Shown: piece after piece, positions 1-8,966 of the stretch
How the letters are laid out: every line of letters begins with the position of its first letter
Position numbering within the stretch: position 1 is the first letter of the stretch
Assembly (NCBI GenBank): GCA_024709485.1
Contig: JANJWO010000036.1
Coordinates: 62,001-126,000 of the forward strand
Direction: 5' to 3'
Length of the DNA: 64,000 bases
DNA from: Hydrogenophilaceae bacterium
GTDB lineage: Bacteria > Pseudomonadota > Gammaproteobacteria > Burkholderiales > Thiobacillaceae
The notes under the pieces: generated by a model
Told to the model about the DNA's origin: nothing
Seen by the model: only the letters and a program-made list of their open reading frames with translations
The model's database searches: none
Position numbers and translations under genes: made by a program

Positions 1-557
1 CGTGCGTGGAGGACCAGGACAATGCCGCCAAGACCCGCTTCGATCGCGACCTGATCTTTTGCGGCGTCGGCAACAAAACCGACGACCGCTTCCCTTTCGT
101 CAGGCGCCTGCATGACACCCTCGACAAGGAGTTGCGCTTCGACAGCTTCGGCATGCACGGCCACCCCGCCATCTGGGGCAAGCCCTACGACGATGCACTG
201 GCCGCCAGCAAGATGGGGCTCAATCTCAATCGTTTCGAGGGCTGGCACCTGTATTCCTCGGCGCGCATCTCCCAGCTCATGGGCAACGGCGTCCTGACTT
301 TCTTGAGCGACAGGAACGGCCTGCAGCGGTTTTTTGGCGATGAGTCGGCGGCCTATTTCAACGACTTTGACGACCTGGTAGGGAAAATCCGCCTGTTCCA
401 GTCCGACGACGACCTGCGCCGGCAGACCGCGGCCAACGGCCAGGCCTTCTACCGCGAGCATTTCAGCGGCGAACGCGTGGTGCAATACATCGTCGAAACC
501 ACGATGGGATTGCCCTATTCGCACGACTACATCTGGCAGGACGAGGTATACCGCTAG
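1..557 (+). CDS. CgeB-like glycosyltransferase, C-terminal part (truncated by window edge)
   Basis: The reading frame is open from the first bases, so the true start lies upstream and only about 184 C-terminal residues are visible. The visible part reads GMHGHPAIWGKPYDDALAAS, then SSARISQLMGNGVLTF, then a terminal helical region. This is the second Rossmann domain of CgeB/GT1-type glycosyltransferases, where the donor nucleotide-sugar binds. It ends one base before the start of a sulfotransferase gene on the same strand, so the two are probably co-transcribed and act on the same surface polysaccharide. The acceptor and sugar cannot be told from this fragment. Confidence 0.7.
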   Translation, partial: CVEDQDNAAKTRFDRDLIFCGVGNKTDDRFPFVRRLHDTLDKELRFDSFGMHGHPAIWGKPYDDALAASKMGLNLNRFEGWHLYSSARISQLMGNGVLTFLSDRNGLQRFFGDESAAYFNDFDDLVGKIRLFQSDDDLRRQTAANGQAFYREHFSGERVVQYIVETTMGLPYSHDYIWQDEVYR

Positions 558-558
558 C

Positions 559-1365
559 ATGGGGCTCACGGCAAAGCTCCTGCGTCATGAACGCCCCCGC
601 CAGTATTTCGACTTCCTGCGCAACTATGCCAGGGGCGCGCGCCTCGCATCGCCGCCGATTTTCATCGTGGGCTGCGGCCACAGCGGCACTTCGCTTCTGC
701 TGAAGATACTGGGCGCGCACTCGCATATCCATGCCATCCCCTACGAGAGCCGTGCGTTCTTGAAATCCATGTGGAAAATCCGCATGGTGAGACTCTTCTG
801 GTACAAGAACGCCGTCGCCGCCGGCAAGCAGCGCTGGGTGGAGAAGACGCCGGCCCATGTCCACGCCATCGGCCGCATTCTGGAGATCTATCCAGACGCG
901 AGAATCCTGCTGCTTATCCGCGACGGGCGCGACGTCGCCGTATCCTTGCGCAAACGCACCGGCAATTTTGCCGCGGGCGTGGCGCGCTGGGTCCGCGACA
1001 ACCGCGCCGCCGAGCCCTACTGGAATCACCCGCAGGTATTCAGATTCACCTACGAAGCGCTCGTCGGCGACTTCGAGGCGACCATGGCCAGGGTTTGCGA
1101 ATTCATCGGCGAACCGTACGAAGAAGCGATGCGCAATTTCCACGAACGCCCCCTGCACCCGTCAAGCACCGGCGCGGCCAGCCCTCCGCCTTCGGAAGCC
1201 GGCAAGTACCATGCCCAGCACCGCAAGTGGCAAACCAACCAGGCGCTCTTCAACGGCTCGGGCAAATGGCAGCAAGGCATGAGCGCGGAAGAGAAGGCGC
1301 TTTTCAGGCAAATGGCCGGGCAGATGCTGATCGACTACGGCTACGCCGCCGACCTCGACTGGTAG
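559..1365 (+). CDS. Sulfotransferase family protein
   Basis: This 268-residue protein carries the 5'-phosphosulfate loop of PAPS-dependent sulfotransferases near residues 34-45 (IFIVGCGHSGTSLLLKIL). A second typical segment is ILLLIRDGRDVAVSLRKRTG near residue 115, matching the 3'-phosphate-binding region with its Arg and Ser. It probably transfers sulfate from PAPS to a sugar, lipid or peptide acceptor in the cytoplasm. It begins one base after the upstream glycosyltransferase stop and ends three bases from a convergent GT9 gene, which supports a role in decorating surface glycans. The substrate is unknown. Confidence 0.8.
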   Translation: MGLTAKLLRHERPRQYFDFLRNYARGARLASPPIFIVGCGHSGTSLLLKILGAHSHIHAIPYESRAFLKSMWKIRMVRLFWYKNAVAAGKQRWVEKTPAHVHAIGRILEIYPDARILLLIRDGRDVAVSLRKRTGNFAAGVARWVRDNRAAEPYWNHPQVFRFTYEALVGDFEATMARVCEFIGEPYEEAMRNFHERPLHPSSTGAASPPPSEAGKYHAQHRKWQTNQALFNGSGKWQQGMSAEEKALFRQMAGQMLIDYGYAADLDW

Positions 1366-1368
1366 CGT

Positions 1369-2460
1369 TCAAAACACGCTCAGCTTTTCCCCCGCCCGCC
1401 ATTCCCCAGGCCTGAGTCCGCACTGATGCAGCGCCCAGTCCGCAACGATATCGACCGACACCGCCTCCATGCACGCCAGCTCCGGCTGATAGTTGCAGGT
1501 CTTGCGGTAGCAGTTGATGCAGGGGCCGGCCCATTGCAGCGCCCGCACGTGCGGCCCGATGGGACGCACCCGCCGCGGATCGGTCGCGCCGCAGATCACC
1601 AAGAGCGGTTTTCCCGCGCAAGACGCCACGTGGGCGGCGCCGGTGTCGTTGCCGACGATGCAGCAGGCGCCTTCGGCCAGCGGCACGATCTCGGCAATGC
1701 GGGTCTGGCCGTTGAGGTCGATGACGCCCTCGCCGCCTTGCGCGGCAATGGCGGCGCAATCTTCCACCTCGTCCGGCCCGCCGATGATGGCGACTTTCTC
1801 CACGCCGGATTCGCGCAGCGCGCGCGCGAGGCCGGCATAGCGGCCCACGCCCCAGCGCTTGAGCCAGCCGGCCTTTTGCGAGCCGGGCAGCAGCAGGACG
1901 TAGTGGCCGCCGCGCAGGCCGTGCCGCGCCATCAGCGCGGCAACCCGCTCACGGCTTTCCGGCGAAACGTGCAGATGGCCGTGTTGCGCAGCGCGCGGAA
2001 TGCCCGCGGCCCGCAGCGCCAGATCGGAATGCCAGCCCGGATAGGGTTCGGCGGGCCGCTGCGGCGCATGGGTGTAGGGATAGCCCGGATTGTGCCCGAC
2101 GATGGCCCGGAGCCGCGGCGACAACAGCCGCACCAGCCCCAGCATGATGCGGCTGCGGTCTGTCGATTGCAGGTCGAAAATGAGATCGTAGCGCCCGCCC
2201 AGCACCGCCCTGATCCACTGCAAGGCGGCGGCAAAGCGCCCCTTGCGCCCCCGCACGTCGACCGTGAACACGCGGGCGAAGCGCGCGTCGCCCTCGAACA
2301 GGCGATCCCAGGGCTGCAGGGTGTTGAGGTGGATTTCCGCGGCCGGGTAGGCCGCACGGATGTCGTCGATGAACGTGGTGGCGCCCACGACATCGCCCAT
2401 CGCGCTCCATTTGATGACCAGGATGCGCCTGATTTTTGCTGCGTCTATGTGCTTAATCAC
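1369..2460 (-). CDS. Glycosyltransferase family 9 (heptosyltransferase-like) protein
   Basis: This 363-residue protein has the GT9/ADP-heptose:LPS heptosyltransferase layout. The N-terminal domain opens with RRILVIKWSAMGDVVGATTF. The C-terminal nucleotide-sugar domain has VLLLPGSQKAGWLKRWGVGR and the signature VGNDTGAAHVASCAGKPLLV, the D-[ST]-G-x-x-H element that contacts the donor. Such enzymes work at the inner face of the cytoplasmic membrane on lipopolysaccharide core. It ends three bases from the convergent sulfotransferase and is transcribed divergently from the next gene. Whether the donor is a heptose cannot be decided from sequence alone. The C-terminal CINCYRKTCNYQPELACM stretch is unusually cysteine-rich. 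Confidence 0.82.
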   Translation of the reverse strand: MIKHIDAAKIRRILVIKWSAMGDVVGATTFIDDIRAAYPAAEIHLNTLQPWDRLFEGDARFARVFTVDVRGRKGRFAAALQWIRAVLGGRYDLIFDLQSTDRSRIMLGLVRLLSPRLRAIVGHNPGYPYTHAPQRPAEPYPGWHSDLALRAAGIPRAAQHGHLHVSPESRERVAALMARHGLRGGHYVLLLPGSQKAGWLKRWGVGRYAGLARALRESGVEKVAIIGGPDEVEDCAAIAAQGGEGVIDLNGQTRIAEIVPLAEGACCIVGNDTGAAHVASCAGKPLLVICGATDPRRVRPIGPHVRALQWAGPCINCYRKTCNYQPELACMEAVSVDIVADWALHQCGLRPGEWRAGEKLSVF

Positions 2461-2474
2461 CTGATCCGAAAGCG

Positions 2475-2480
2475 TATAAT
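2475..2480 (+). promoter_or_regulatory. Possible -10 box for the downstream sulfotransferase
   Basis: A perfect TATAAT lies in the short divergent region, 55 bases before the chosen start at 2535. No good -35 element is visible at 16-18 bases upstream (the sequence there is about cttaat), so this is a weak promoter call. Confidence 0.35.
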
Positions 2481-2534
2481 CTGGCCGGTTTGGCGTGGTT
2501 CCGGCAAGCCGCCGGCTTCTTGAAACAGGGAAAA

Positions 2535-3344
2535 ATGAACACTCAATTCAAGCTCAATTGTCTCAAAAAGGACATTTCGAATTTTTCACTCTTAAGAAGC
2601 TGCAACCGGAATGTCGACGGTTATTTCATAAGTATGCAGCATTCGGGCACGCACTGGTTCAAGTACATGATCGGCCTTGCCATCAGCCACCAGTACCAGG
2701 TTGCCCCGCCGCAATACATCGACAACAAGTCGAGCAATTCGATCGTTGGCAATCCCAAGCGCAATGCCGCCCTGCCGGGCGTGCCTTATATCGGCGCCAA
2801 GCATTCCATCCCGCCGCTCGTCTTCGAAAACGCCCTCGTCCGCGCAGCCCTGAAATTTCCCCCTTATGTCGTTCTGATCAGGGATATCAGGCATGCCTTG
2901 GTATCCAACTACGAGAAGTGGAAGCACAAGTACGCGGTGAGCTTCGGCGAGTACCTTGACGGCGACATCAGCGAAAGAAAATATGTGGCGGACATCTGGT
3001 GGTTCATGCACTTCATGAACCGCTGGGGCGAGGCCGGATCCCGGCTGCCCGGCCAAATACTGGTCTTCAAGTACGAGGAGGCGATGCAGACCCCCGCTCA
3101 AACGCTGACCGCCCTGTTCGCGCACTTCGGGCTACCCATCTCCGCCGAGGCGATCGAGTATGCGGTTACGAACAGCTCGAAGGAAAGCATGGCTGCCGTG
3201 GACCCGGCATCGTCGGCACTGAAGATCATCCGCAAGGACAAACGCGACCCGCTTTCCTGGTATTCGCCGGCGGACAGGGAAAAATTCAACCGCATCGTCT
3301 CCGAAAACCTCGAATACGACTTCGGCTACGAGCTGAAATTCTAG
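2535..3344 (+). CDS. Sulfotransferase domain protein
   Basis: The protein has a 5'-PSB-like loop near residue 33 (YFISMQHSGTHWFKYMIG) and the 3'-PB-like segment YVVLIRDIRHALVSNYEKW around residue 118, both typical of PAPS-dependent sulfotransferases. The ATG at 2535 follows AGGG by four bases and is preferred. An upstream in-frame start at 2490 would add 15 residues that overlap the promoter-like TATAAT. The C-terminal half is helical, with DREKFNRIVSENLEYDFGYE as in other bacterial members. It is the second sulfotransferase within 3.4 kb. The substrate is unknown, but the glycosyltransferase neighbours suggest surface polysaccharide or glycolipid. Confidence 0.75.
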   Translation: MNTQFKLNCLKKDISNFSLLRSCNRNVDGYFISMQHSGTHWFKYMIGLAISHQYQVAPPQYIDNKSSNSIVGNPKRNAALPGVPYIGAKHSIPPLVFENALVRAALKFPPYVVLIRDIRHALVSNYEKWKHKYAVSFGEYLDGDISERKYVADIWWFMHFMNRWGEAGSRLPGQILVFKYEEAMQTPAQTLTALFAHFGLPISAEAIEYAVTNSSKESMAAVDPASSALKIIRKDKRDPLSWYSPADREKFNRIVSENLEYDFGYELKF

Positions 3345-3426
3345 GAAGCCCGTGCAATCGGCCGCCGCTCGCAGCCGGGCTGTCCGGCAAACGGGCCGAA
3401 GAAGTGGCGGGGGCGGAATGCGGCGG

Positions 3427-4128
3427 CTATCCGGCCCTCGCCGCCTTGATCCTCACCCAGGCTGATGCAAGAAACAGGCTGATGAACAATCCCAGCACCA
3501 GTTCCTGGGTTTCGGTCACGCGAATGTCGAAAGGCGAGGACAGGCGAATGCCCCACCAGTCCTTGACTCGCTCGGGCAGCATGACGACGGCCGACAGCAG
3601 ACCGGTCCACGCCAGCGGCCGGCTGGGCCAGAACCAGTAGGCGGTGGTGCCGGGATCGGTTTGCCTGCCGCGGGCATCCAGCACCCAGATGCGGATCGCG
3701 CCGATCAGCGCCCACAATTCCAGCAGCAGTCTGGGTTTCTGGTCGAGCCAGGCGCTGGTGTTGTGCAGGTTGGTCTCGTTCTGGTCGTTGATCGCGGCCC
3801 ACTGCTCCGGCGTATCCCAATAGAACAGCCACTGTCCCCAGCTGAGTTCCTCGCCCGCCATGTAGAGGGCGCCCAGCGTCACCAGGCCGATCCAGATCCG
3901 GCTGTTGAGCGTCGGCAAATGCCGGTGCAGGCGCAGCAGGATCAATCCGCCGAAGACGATGCCGGGCGCCAGCGCGACGGGCGTCAGCAGTTCGACCAGC
4001 CCCGTCTCGGCCGCGCCGACATGCTGACTGTACAAATCATTCGGCAGGAAGTAGCGCGCCGCCAGTTGCGCGATCACCAGACCGAGCGCCAGCCAGAACC
4101 AGTGCGGCGAGACATCCCTGTCAGTCAC
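3427..4128 (-). CDS. Conserved multi-pass membrane protein of unknown function
   Basis: This 233-residue protein has about six hydrophobic segments, at roughly residues 11-27, 44-64, 80-92, 135-150, 172-185 and 210-226. A conserved-looking motif [13 protein letters not shown] (residues about 92-104) with acidic and Trp residues could sit at the membrane face, followed by [10 protein letters not shown] recognise this motif from uncharacterised membrane proteins but know no function. The start overlaps the hisG stop by four bases, so it is translationally coupled as the last gene of the mla-murA-hisG transcript. Nothing ties it to histidine synthesis. Confidence 0.65.
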   Translation of the reverse strand: MTDRDVSPHWFWLALGLVIAQLAARYFLPNDLYSQHVGAAETGLVELLTPVALAPGIVFGGLILLRLHRHLPTLNSRIWIGLVTLGALYMAGEELSWGQWLFYWDTPEQWAAINDQNETNLHNTSAWLDQKPRLLLELWALIGAIRIWVLDARGRQTDPGTTAYWFWPSRPLAWTGLLSAVVMLPERVKDWWGIRLSSPFDIRVTETQELVLGLFISLFLASAWVRIKAARAG

Positions 4129-4769
4129 GCCGCCCCCTCGATCGCTTCGGCGAATATTTCGAACAAGGGCTTCAGCCTCGCGCGCTTGGTCTTGAGCGAA
4201 GCCTGGTTCACCACCAGGCGCGAACTGATGTCGGTGATGTGCTCGACCGCAATGAGGCCGTTGGCCTTGAGCGTGCCGCCGGTGGAAACCAGGTCGACGA
4301 TGGCGTCCGCCAGGCCCACCAGCGGCGCCAGCTCCATCGAGCCGTAGAGCTTGATGAGGTCGACGTGCACGCCCTTGGAGGCGAAATGCTCGCGCGCGGT
4401 CTTCACGTACTTGGTGGCGACGCGGATGCGCGCGCCTTCCTTCACCCGGCCGGCGTAGTCGAAGCCCTCGCGCACCGCCACCATCATGCGGCAGCGCGCG
4501 ATTCCCAGGTCCAGCGGCTGATACAGGCCGTCGCCGCCGTGCTCGATCAGCACGTCGCGGCCGGCGATGCCCATGTCGGCGCCGCCGTGCTGCACGTAGG
4601 TGGGCACGTCGGTGGCGCGCACGATCAACAGGCGCACATCCTCGCGGTTGGTGGGGATGATGAGTTTGCGCGAGGCTTCGGGATCCTCCGCCGGAACGAT
4701 GCCGGCCGCGGCCAGCAGCGGCTTGGTTTCCTCGAAGATGCGGCCTTTGGAAAGGGCGATGGTGATCAT
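4125..4769 (-). CDS. hisG: ATP phosphoribosyltransferase catalytic subunit, short form
   Basis: HisG catalyses the first step of histidine synthesis: ATP plus PRPP gives phosphoribosyl-ATP. At 214 residues it is the short form, which lacks the C-terminal regulatory domain and by family rule needs HisZ as partner; hisZ is not in this window. The N-terminus [18 protein letters not shown] and the PRPP loop [15 protein letters not shown] (near residue 165) are diagnostic. It lies 33 bases downstream of murA on the same strand. In related betaproteobacteria hisD and hisC follow, but here a membrane protein gene follows instead. Confidence 0.95.
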   Translation of the reverse strand: MITIALSKGRIFEETKPLLAAAGIVPAEDPEASRKLIIPTNREDVRLLIVRATDVPTYVQHGGADMGIAGRDVLIEHGGDGLYQPLDLGIARCRMMVAVREGFDYAGRVKEGARIRVATKYVKTAREHFASKGVHVDLIKLYGSMELAPLVGLADAIVDLVSTGGTLKANGLIAVEHITDISSRLVVNQASLKTKRARLKPLFEIFAEAIEGAA

Positions 4770-4802
4770 GTCGGTGTATTGGTCTTGTCCGCGCGCCGGA
4801 AC

Positions 4803-6056
<1,254 letters not shown>

Positions 6057-6067
6057 TCAGGAGGGGT

Positions 6068-6304
6068 TCAGCGGCTGGCCCAGTCTTCCGGGGTGAACGT
6101 CCTCATGGACAGCGCGTGGATCTCCTCGCGCATGCGTTCGCCCAGGGCCTTGTACACCAGCTGATGCTGCTGCACCATGTTCTTGCCGCGGAATTCCCCG
6201 CTCACGATCAGGGCCTCGAAGTGGTGGCCGTCGCCCTTCACTTCCAGTTTTTCGCACGGCAGGGCTGCCGCAATCCATTGTTCGATATCCTGTGGACTCA
6301 CCAT
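6068..6304 (-). CDS. ibaG: BolA-family protein IbaG
   Basis: This 78-residue BolA-fold protein has the conserved GDGHHFEALIVSGEF segment and the RHQ-like HQLVYKALGERM helix near residues 47-58. IbaG/BolA proteins bind monothiol glutaredoxins and [2Fe-2S] clusters. The location between an ABC permease and murA matches the ibaG (yrbA)-murA order of enterobacteria. It starts two bases upstream of the permease stop, on the same transcript. The conserved His residues in GHHF are candidate cluster ligands. Confidence 0.88.
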   Translation of the reverse strand: MVSPQDIEQWIAAALPCEKLEVKGDGHHFEALIVSGEFRGKNMVQQHQLVYKALGERMREEIHALSMRTFTPEDWASR

Positions 6305-6305
6305 A

Positions 6306-7061
6306 TCAATGTCTCAGTTTGTAGCCGCGCTTCAGCAGCAGCAAGGTAAACCCGGATATTGCCACAAAGCAGACGCCCACCACCAGCAGGCTCAGGGCCG
6401 GCGCCACGTCCGCGTGCCCGAAGAAGCCCCAGCGGAAGCCGTCGATCATGTAGAACACCGGGTTCCAGTGCGAGGTCGCCTGCCAGAACGGCGGCAACGA
6501 GTGGATCGAGTAGAACACGCCGGACAGGAAGGTGAGCGGCATGATGAGGAAGTTCTGGAAGGCCGCGAGCTGGTCGAACTTCTCCGCCCACATGCCGGCG
6601 ACGATGCCGAGCGCGGCGAGGATGCCGGTGGACAGCATCGTGAACGCCAGCAGCCAGAACGGATGCATCAGCGGCAAATCGGTGAACCACACCGTCACCA
6701 GCCCGACGCCGATGCCCACCACCATGCCGCGGATGACCGCCGCCAGCAGATAGGCCGAGAAAAATTCCAGGTAGGACAGCGGCGCCACCAGCACGAACAC
6801 GATGTTGCCGGTGATCTTGGACTGGATGAGGCTGGACGAGCTGTTGGCGAAGGCGTTCTGCAGCATGGACATCATGATGAGCCCCGGCACCAGGAAGGTG
6901 GTGTAGCTCACGCCGGGGTAGACCTGCACCCGCTCTTCCAGCACGTGGGAAAAGATCAGCAGGTACAGCATGGCGGTAACGACGGGCGCCAGGATGGTCT
7001 GGAACGCCACCTTCCAGAAGCGCAGCAGTTCCTTGTACAGCAGGGTGGTGAAGCCGGTCAT
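6306..7061 (-). CDS. ABC-2 type transporter permease (YadH-like)
   Basis: This 251-residue protein has six predicted membrane segments, including MTGFTTLLYKELLRFWKVAF at the N-terminus and SYTTFLVPGLIMMSMLQNAF, as in ABC-2 exporter permeases such as YadH. The ATG at 7061 overlaps the TGA of the ATPase gene (ATGA), which fixes the start; the open frame extends 124 codons further upstream but that part is antiparallel to nothing functional and lies inside the ATPase gene. The pair is likely an exporter of unknown substrate. It lies inside the mla-ibaG-murA gene order, so an envelope substrate is plausible but not shown. Confidence 0.85.
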   Translation of the reverse strand: MTGFTTLLYKELLRFWKVAFQTILAPVVTAMLYLLIFSHVLEERVQVYPGVSYTTFLVPGLIMMSMLQNAFANSSSSLIQSKITGNIVFVLVAPLSYLEFFSAYLLAAVIRGMVVGIGVGLVTVWFTDLPLMHPFWLLAFTMLSTGILAALGIVAGMWAEKFDQLAAFQNFLIMPLTFLSGVFYSIHSLPPFWQATSHWNPVFYMIDGFRWGFFGHADVAPALSLLVVGVCFVAISGFTLLLLKRGYKLRH

Positions 7062-7948
7062 GCGTTCTGGATGATCTCGGTGAACACGTCTTCCAGATCG
7101 GGCTCGATCAGCTGCATCTCCAGCACCTTGATTCCCTCCGCGCGCAAGCCCGCCATCAGATTCTCCAGCTCGACGTATTCCTTGAAGCCGTACTGCCAAC
7201 AAATGCCCTGCCCGCGCTTCAGCCCCAGCGCGGCCGGCGGCTCGCCATCGAGCCTGAACCGCGCCTGGTGATCGTGGCGGCGCGCCAGCAGGTTGCGCGT
7301 GCTGTCGAGCGCCACCAGGCGGCCCTGCTTGAGCATAGCGATGCGCTCGCACAGCGTTTCCGCCTCCTCCAGGTAGTGCGTGGTCAGCACCACGGTATGG
7401 CCTTCCTCGTTCAGGCTGCGAATGAACTGCCACAGGGTCTGGCGCAAATCCACGTCGACGCCGGCGGTGGGCTCGTCCAGCACGATCACCGGCGGCTTGT
7501 GCACCAGCGCCTGCGCCACCAGCACGCGGCGCTTCATGCCGCCGGAAAGCGCGCGCATGTTCTTGTCGGCGTGCGGCGTCAGGCCGAGGTTGTGCAGGAC
7601 GTGTTCGATCCAGTCGTCGTTGTCGCGGATGCCGAAATAGCCCGACTGCACGCGCAGCACTTCGCGCGCGGTGAAAAACGGGTCATACACCAGTTCCTGC
7701 GGCACCACGCCGAGCGCGCGGCGCGATTGCGCGTAGTCGCGCGCGACATCGAAGCCCATGACGTGGGCCGAACCCTGGGTGGGGCGGGCGAGGCCGGCGA
7801 GGATGTTGATCAGCGTGGTCTTGCCCGCGCCGTTGGGGCCGAGCAGGCCGAAGAACTCGCCCTGCCGGATTTCGAGGTCGACGCCATCCAGGGCGCGCGC
7901 CTGCCGGTACTGCTTGACCAGGCCGGCGACCTTGATGGCGGCGGTCAT
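7058..7948 (-). CDS. ABC transporter ATP-binding protein (YadG-like)
   Basis: This 296-residue ATPase has Walker A GLLGPNGAGKTTLIN (residues about 35-49), the signature ALSGGMKRRVLVAQALV and Walker B VIVLDEPTAGVDVDLR, followed by the switch His in VLTTHYLEEAE. The C-terminal 70 residues after the ATPase core resemble the extension of ABC-2 exporter ATPases. It is coupled by a four-base overlap to its permease and starts seven bases after the mlaB stop. It energises export through the adjacent permease; the cargo is unknown. Confidence 0.9.
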   Translation of the reverse strand: MTAAIKVAGLVKQYRQARALDGVDLEIRQGEFFGLLGPNGAGKTTLINILAGLARPTQGSAHVMGFDVARDYAQSRRALGVVPQELVYDPFFTAREVLRVQSGYFGIRDNDDWIEHVLHNLGLTPHADKNMRALSGGMKRRVLVAQALVHKPPVIVLDEPTAGVDVDLRQTLWQFIRSLNEEGHTVVLTTHYLEEAETLCERIAMLKQGRLVALDSTRNLLARRHDHQARFRLDGEPPAALGLKRGQGICWQYGFKEYVELENLMAGLRAEGIKVLEMQLIEPDLEDVFTEIIQNA

Positions 7949-7955
7949 CCCGGAA

Positions 7956-8228
7956 TCACAGCTGATCGGCCACGCCGTAGAGCGATGCCAGGCCGAGCAG
8001 GCTCGGCGGCAACCCCGTGACCCTGAATTTCACCTGCCGGGCCGCCGCCTCGCGCTTGCAGGCCAGGATGAGGCCGAGCGCGGCCGAATCGACATTGACG
8101 ATGGCCGCGCAATCCAGCGTGTCGACGCCCGCCTGCACCAGCGGCCTGATTTTTTCCAGCAGGTCCGGCACCGTATCCAGCGTGACATCCCCGCCCAGCC
8201 GGCACAGGTTGGCTTCCCGCTCGATCAT
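7956..8228 (-). CDS. mlaB: STAS-domain protein MlaB
   Basis: This 90-residue single STAS domain has the pattern VQAGVDTLDCAAIVNVDSAALGLILACKREA, including the Ser-Ala-Ala-Leu-Gly helix start that docks on MlaF. MlaB is the cytoplasmic accessory subunit of the MlaFEDB phospholipid transporter. Its start overlaps the mlaC stop by four bases (ATGA), supporting coupled expression. The order mlaF-E-D-x-C-B is as expected, apart from the inserted tolC-like gene. Confidence 0.85.
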   Translation of the reverse strand: MIEREANLCRLGGDVTLDTVPDLLEKIRPLVQAGVDTLDCAAIVNVDSAALGLILACKREAAARQVKFRVTGLPPSLLGLASLYGVADQL

Positions 8229-8920
8229 GCGTGTTGCGCTTGCCGCGGCGCGGGGGCCAGCGAAGACGAGGGCCTGGCTTTGGCGGGGGCCGCCTTGCCG
8301 CCGGCGGGCGCGACGCCGGCCTTCTCCAGGCTGCGCGACTTCGCCTCCAGCATGGCAATCAGCCCGTTTATGCCCGACTGGCGGATGGTGCTGGCGAACG
8401 AGGAGCGGTAGTTGAGCACCAGCCTCAGATTGTCTATCGACACATCGTAGACTTTCCAGCCGAACGAGGTCTTGTACATGAAGTAATCGATCGGGATGGG
8501 TTTGGCGCCCGGCTGCTTCACCTCGGTCTGCACCACCACCTCGGCAGCCTCCGGGGCCATGGAAAAGGGCTTGAACTCGATGCTCTGGTTGCTGAACGCG
8601 GTCAGCGACGAGGCATAGGTGCGCACCAGCAGCGCGCGGAACTCCTTGACCAGGGCCTGTTTCTGCGTGGCGCTGGCGGCGTTCCAGTGCTTGCCCACGG
8701 CAAGCTGGGTCATGCGATTGAAGTCGAAGTGGGGCAGAACCTTGGCCTCGACGAGGTCGTAGACCTTCTGCACATTGCCGCCCTGGATGTCCTTGTCGGC
8801 CTTGAGGATGGCCAGCACTTCCTGAGTGGTGTTCTTCGCCAGCTGGTCGGGCGGCAGCTCCCCCGCCCAGGCCACCGTGGCCAGCAAGCCTGCCAGCAGG
8901 CCGTAAATCGCGCGCAACAT
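8225..8920 (-). CDS. mlaC: Periplasmic phospholipid-binding protein MlaC
   Basis: MlaC shuttles phospholipids through the periplasm to and from the MlaFEDB complex. The protein (231 residues from this start) has a signal peptide MLRAIYGLLAGLLATVAWA and then the Tol_Tol_Ttg2-family segment VLPHFDFNRMTQLAVGKHW, with YKTSFGWKVYDVSIDNLRLV near residue 158. I chose the ATG at 8920 because GGAG lies six bases upstream; an in-frame TTG at 8932 would include that ribosome-binding site. The C-terminal 30 residues are a low-complexity Ala/Pro tail not essential to the family. Confidence 0.92.
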   Translation of the reverse strand: MLRAIYGLLAGLLATVAWAGELPPDQLAKNTTQEVLAILKADKDIQGGNVQKVYDLVEAKVLPHFDFNRMTQLAVGKHWNAASATQKQALVKEFRALLVRTYASSLTAFSNQSIEFKPFSMAPEAAEVVVQTEVKQPGAKPIPIDYFMYKTSFGWKVYDVSIDNLRLVLNYRSSFASTIRQSGINGLIAMLEAKSRSLEKAGVAPAGGKAAPAKARPSSSLAPAPRQAQHA

Positions 8921-8966
8921 GGCGTTCTCCAAAATCCTTTAATCTTAAGAACCTGACTGCGGAAAA

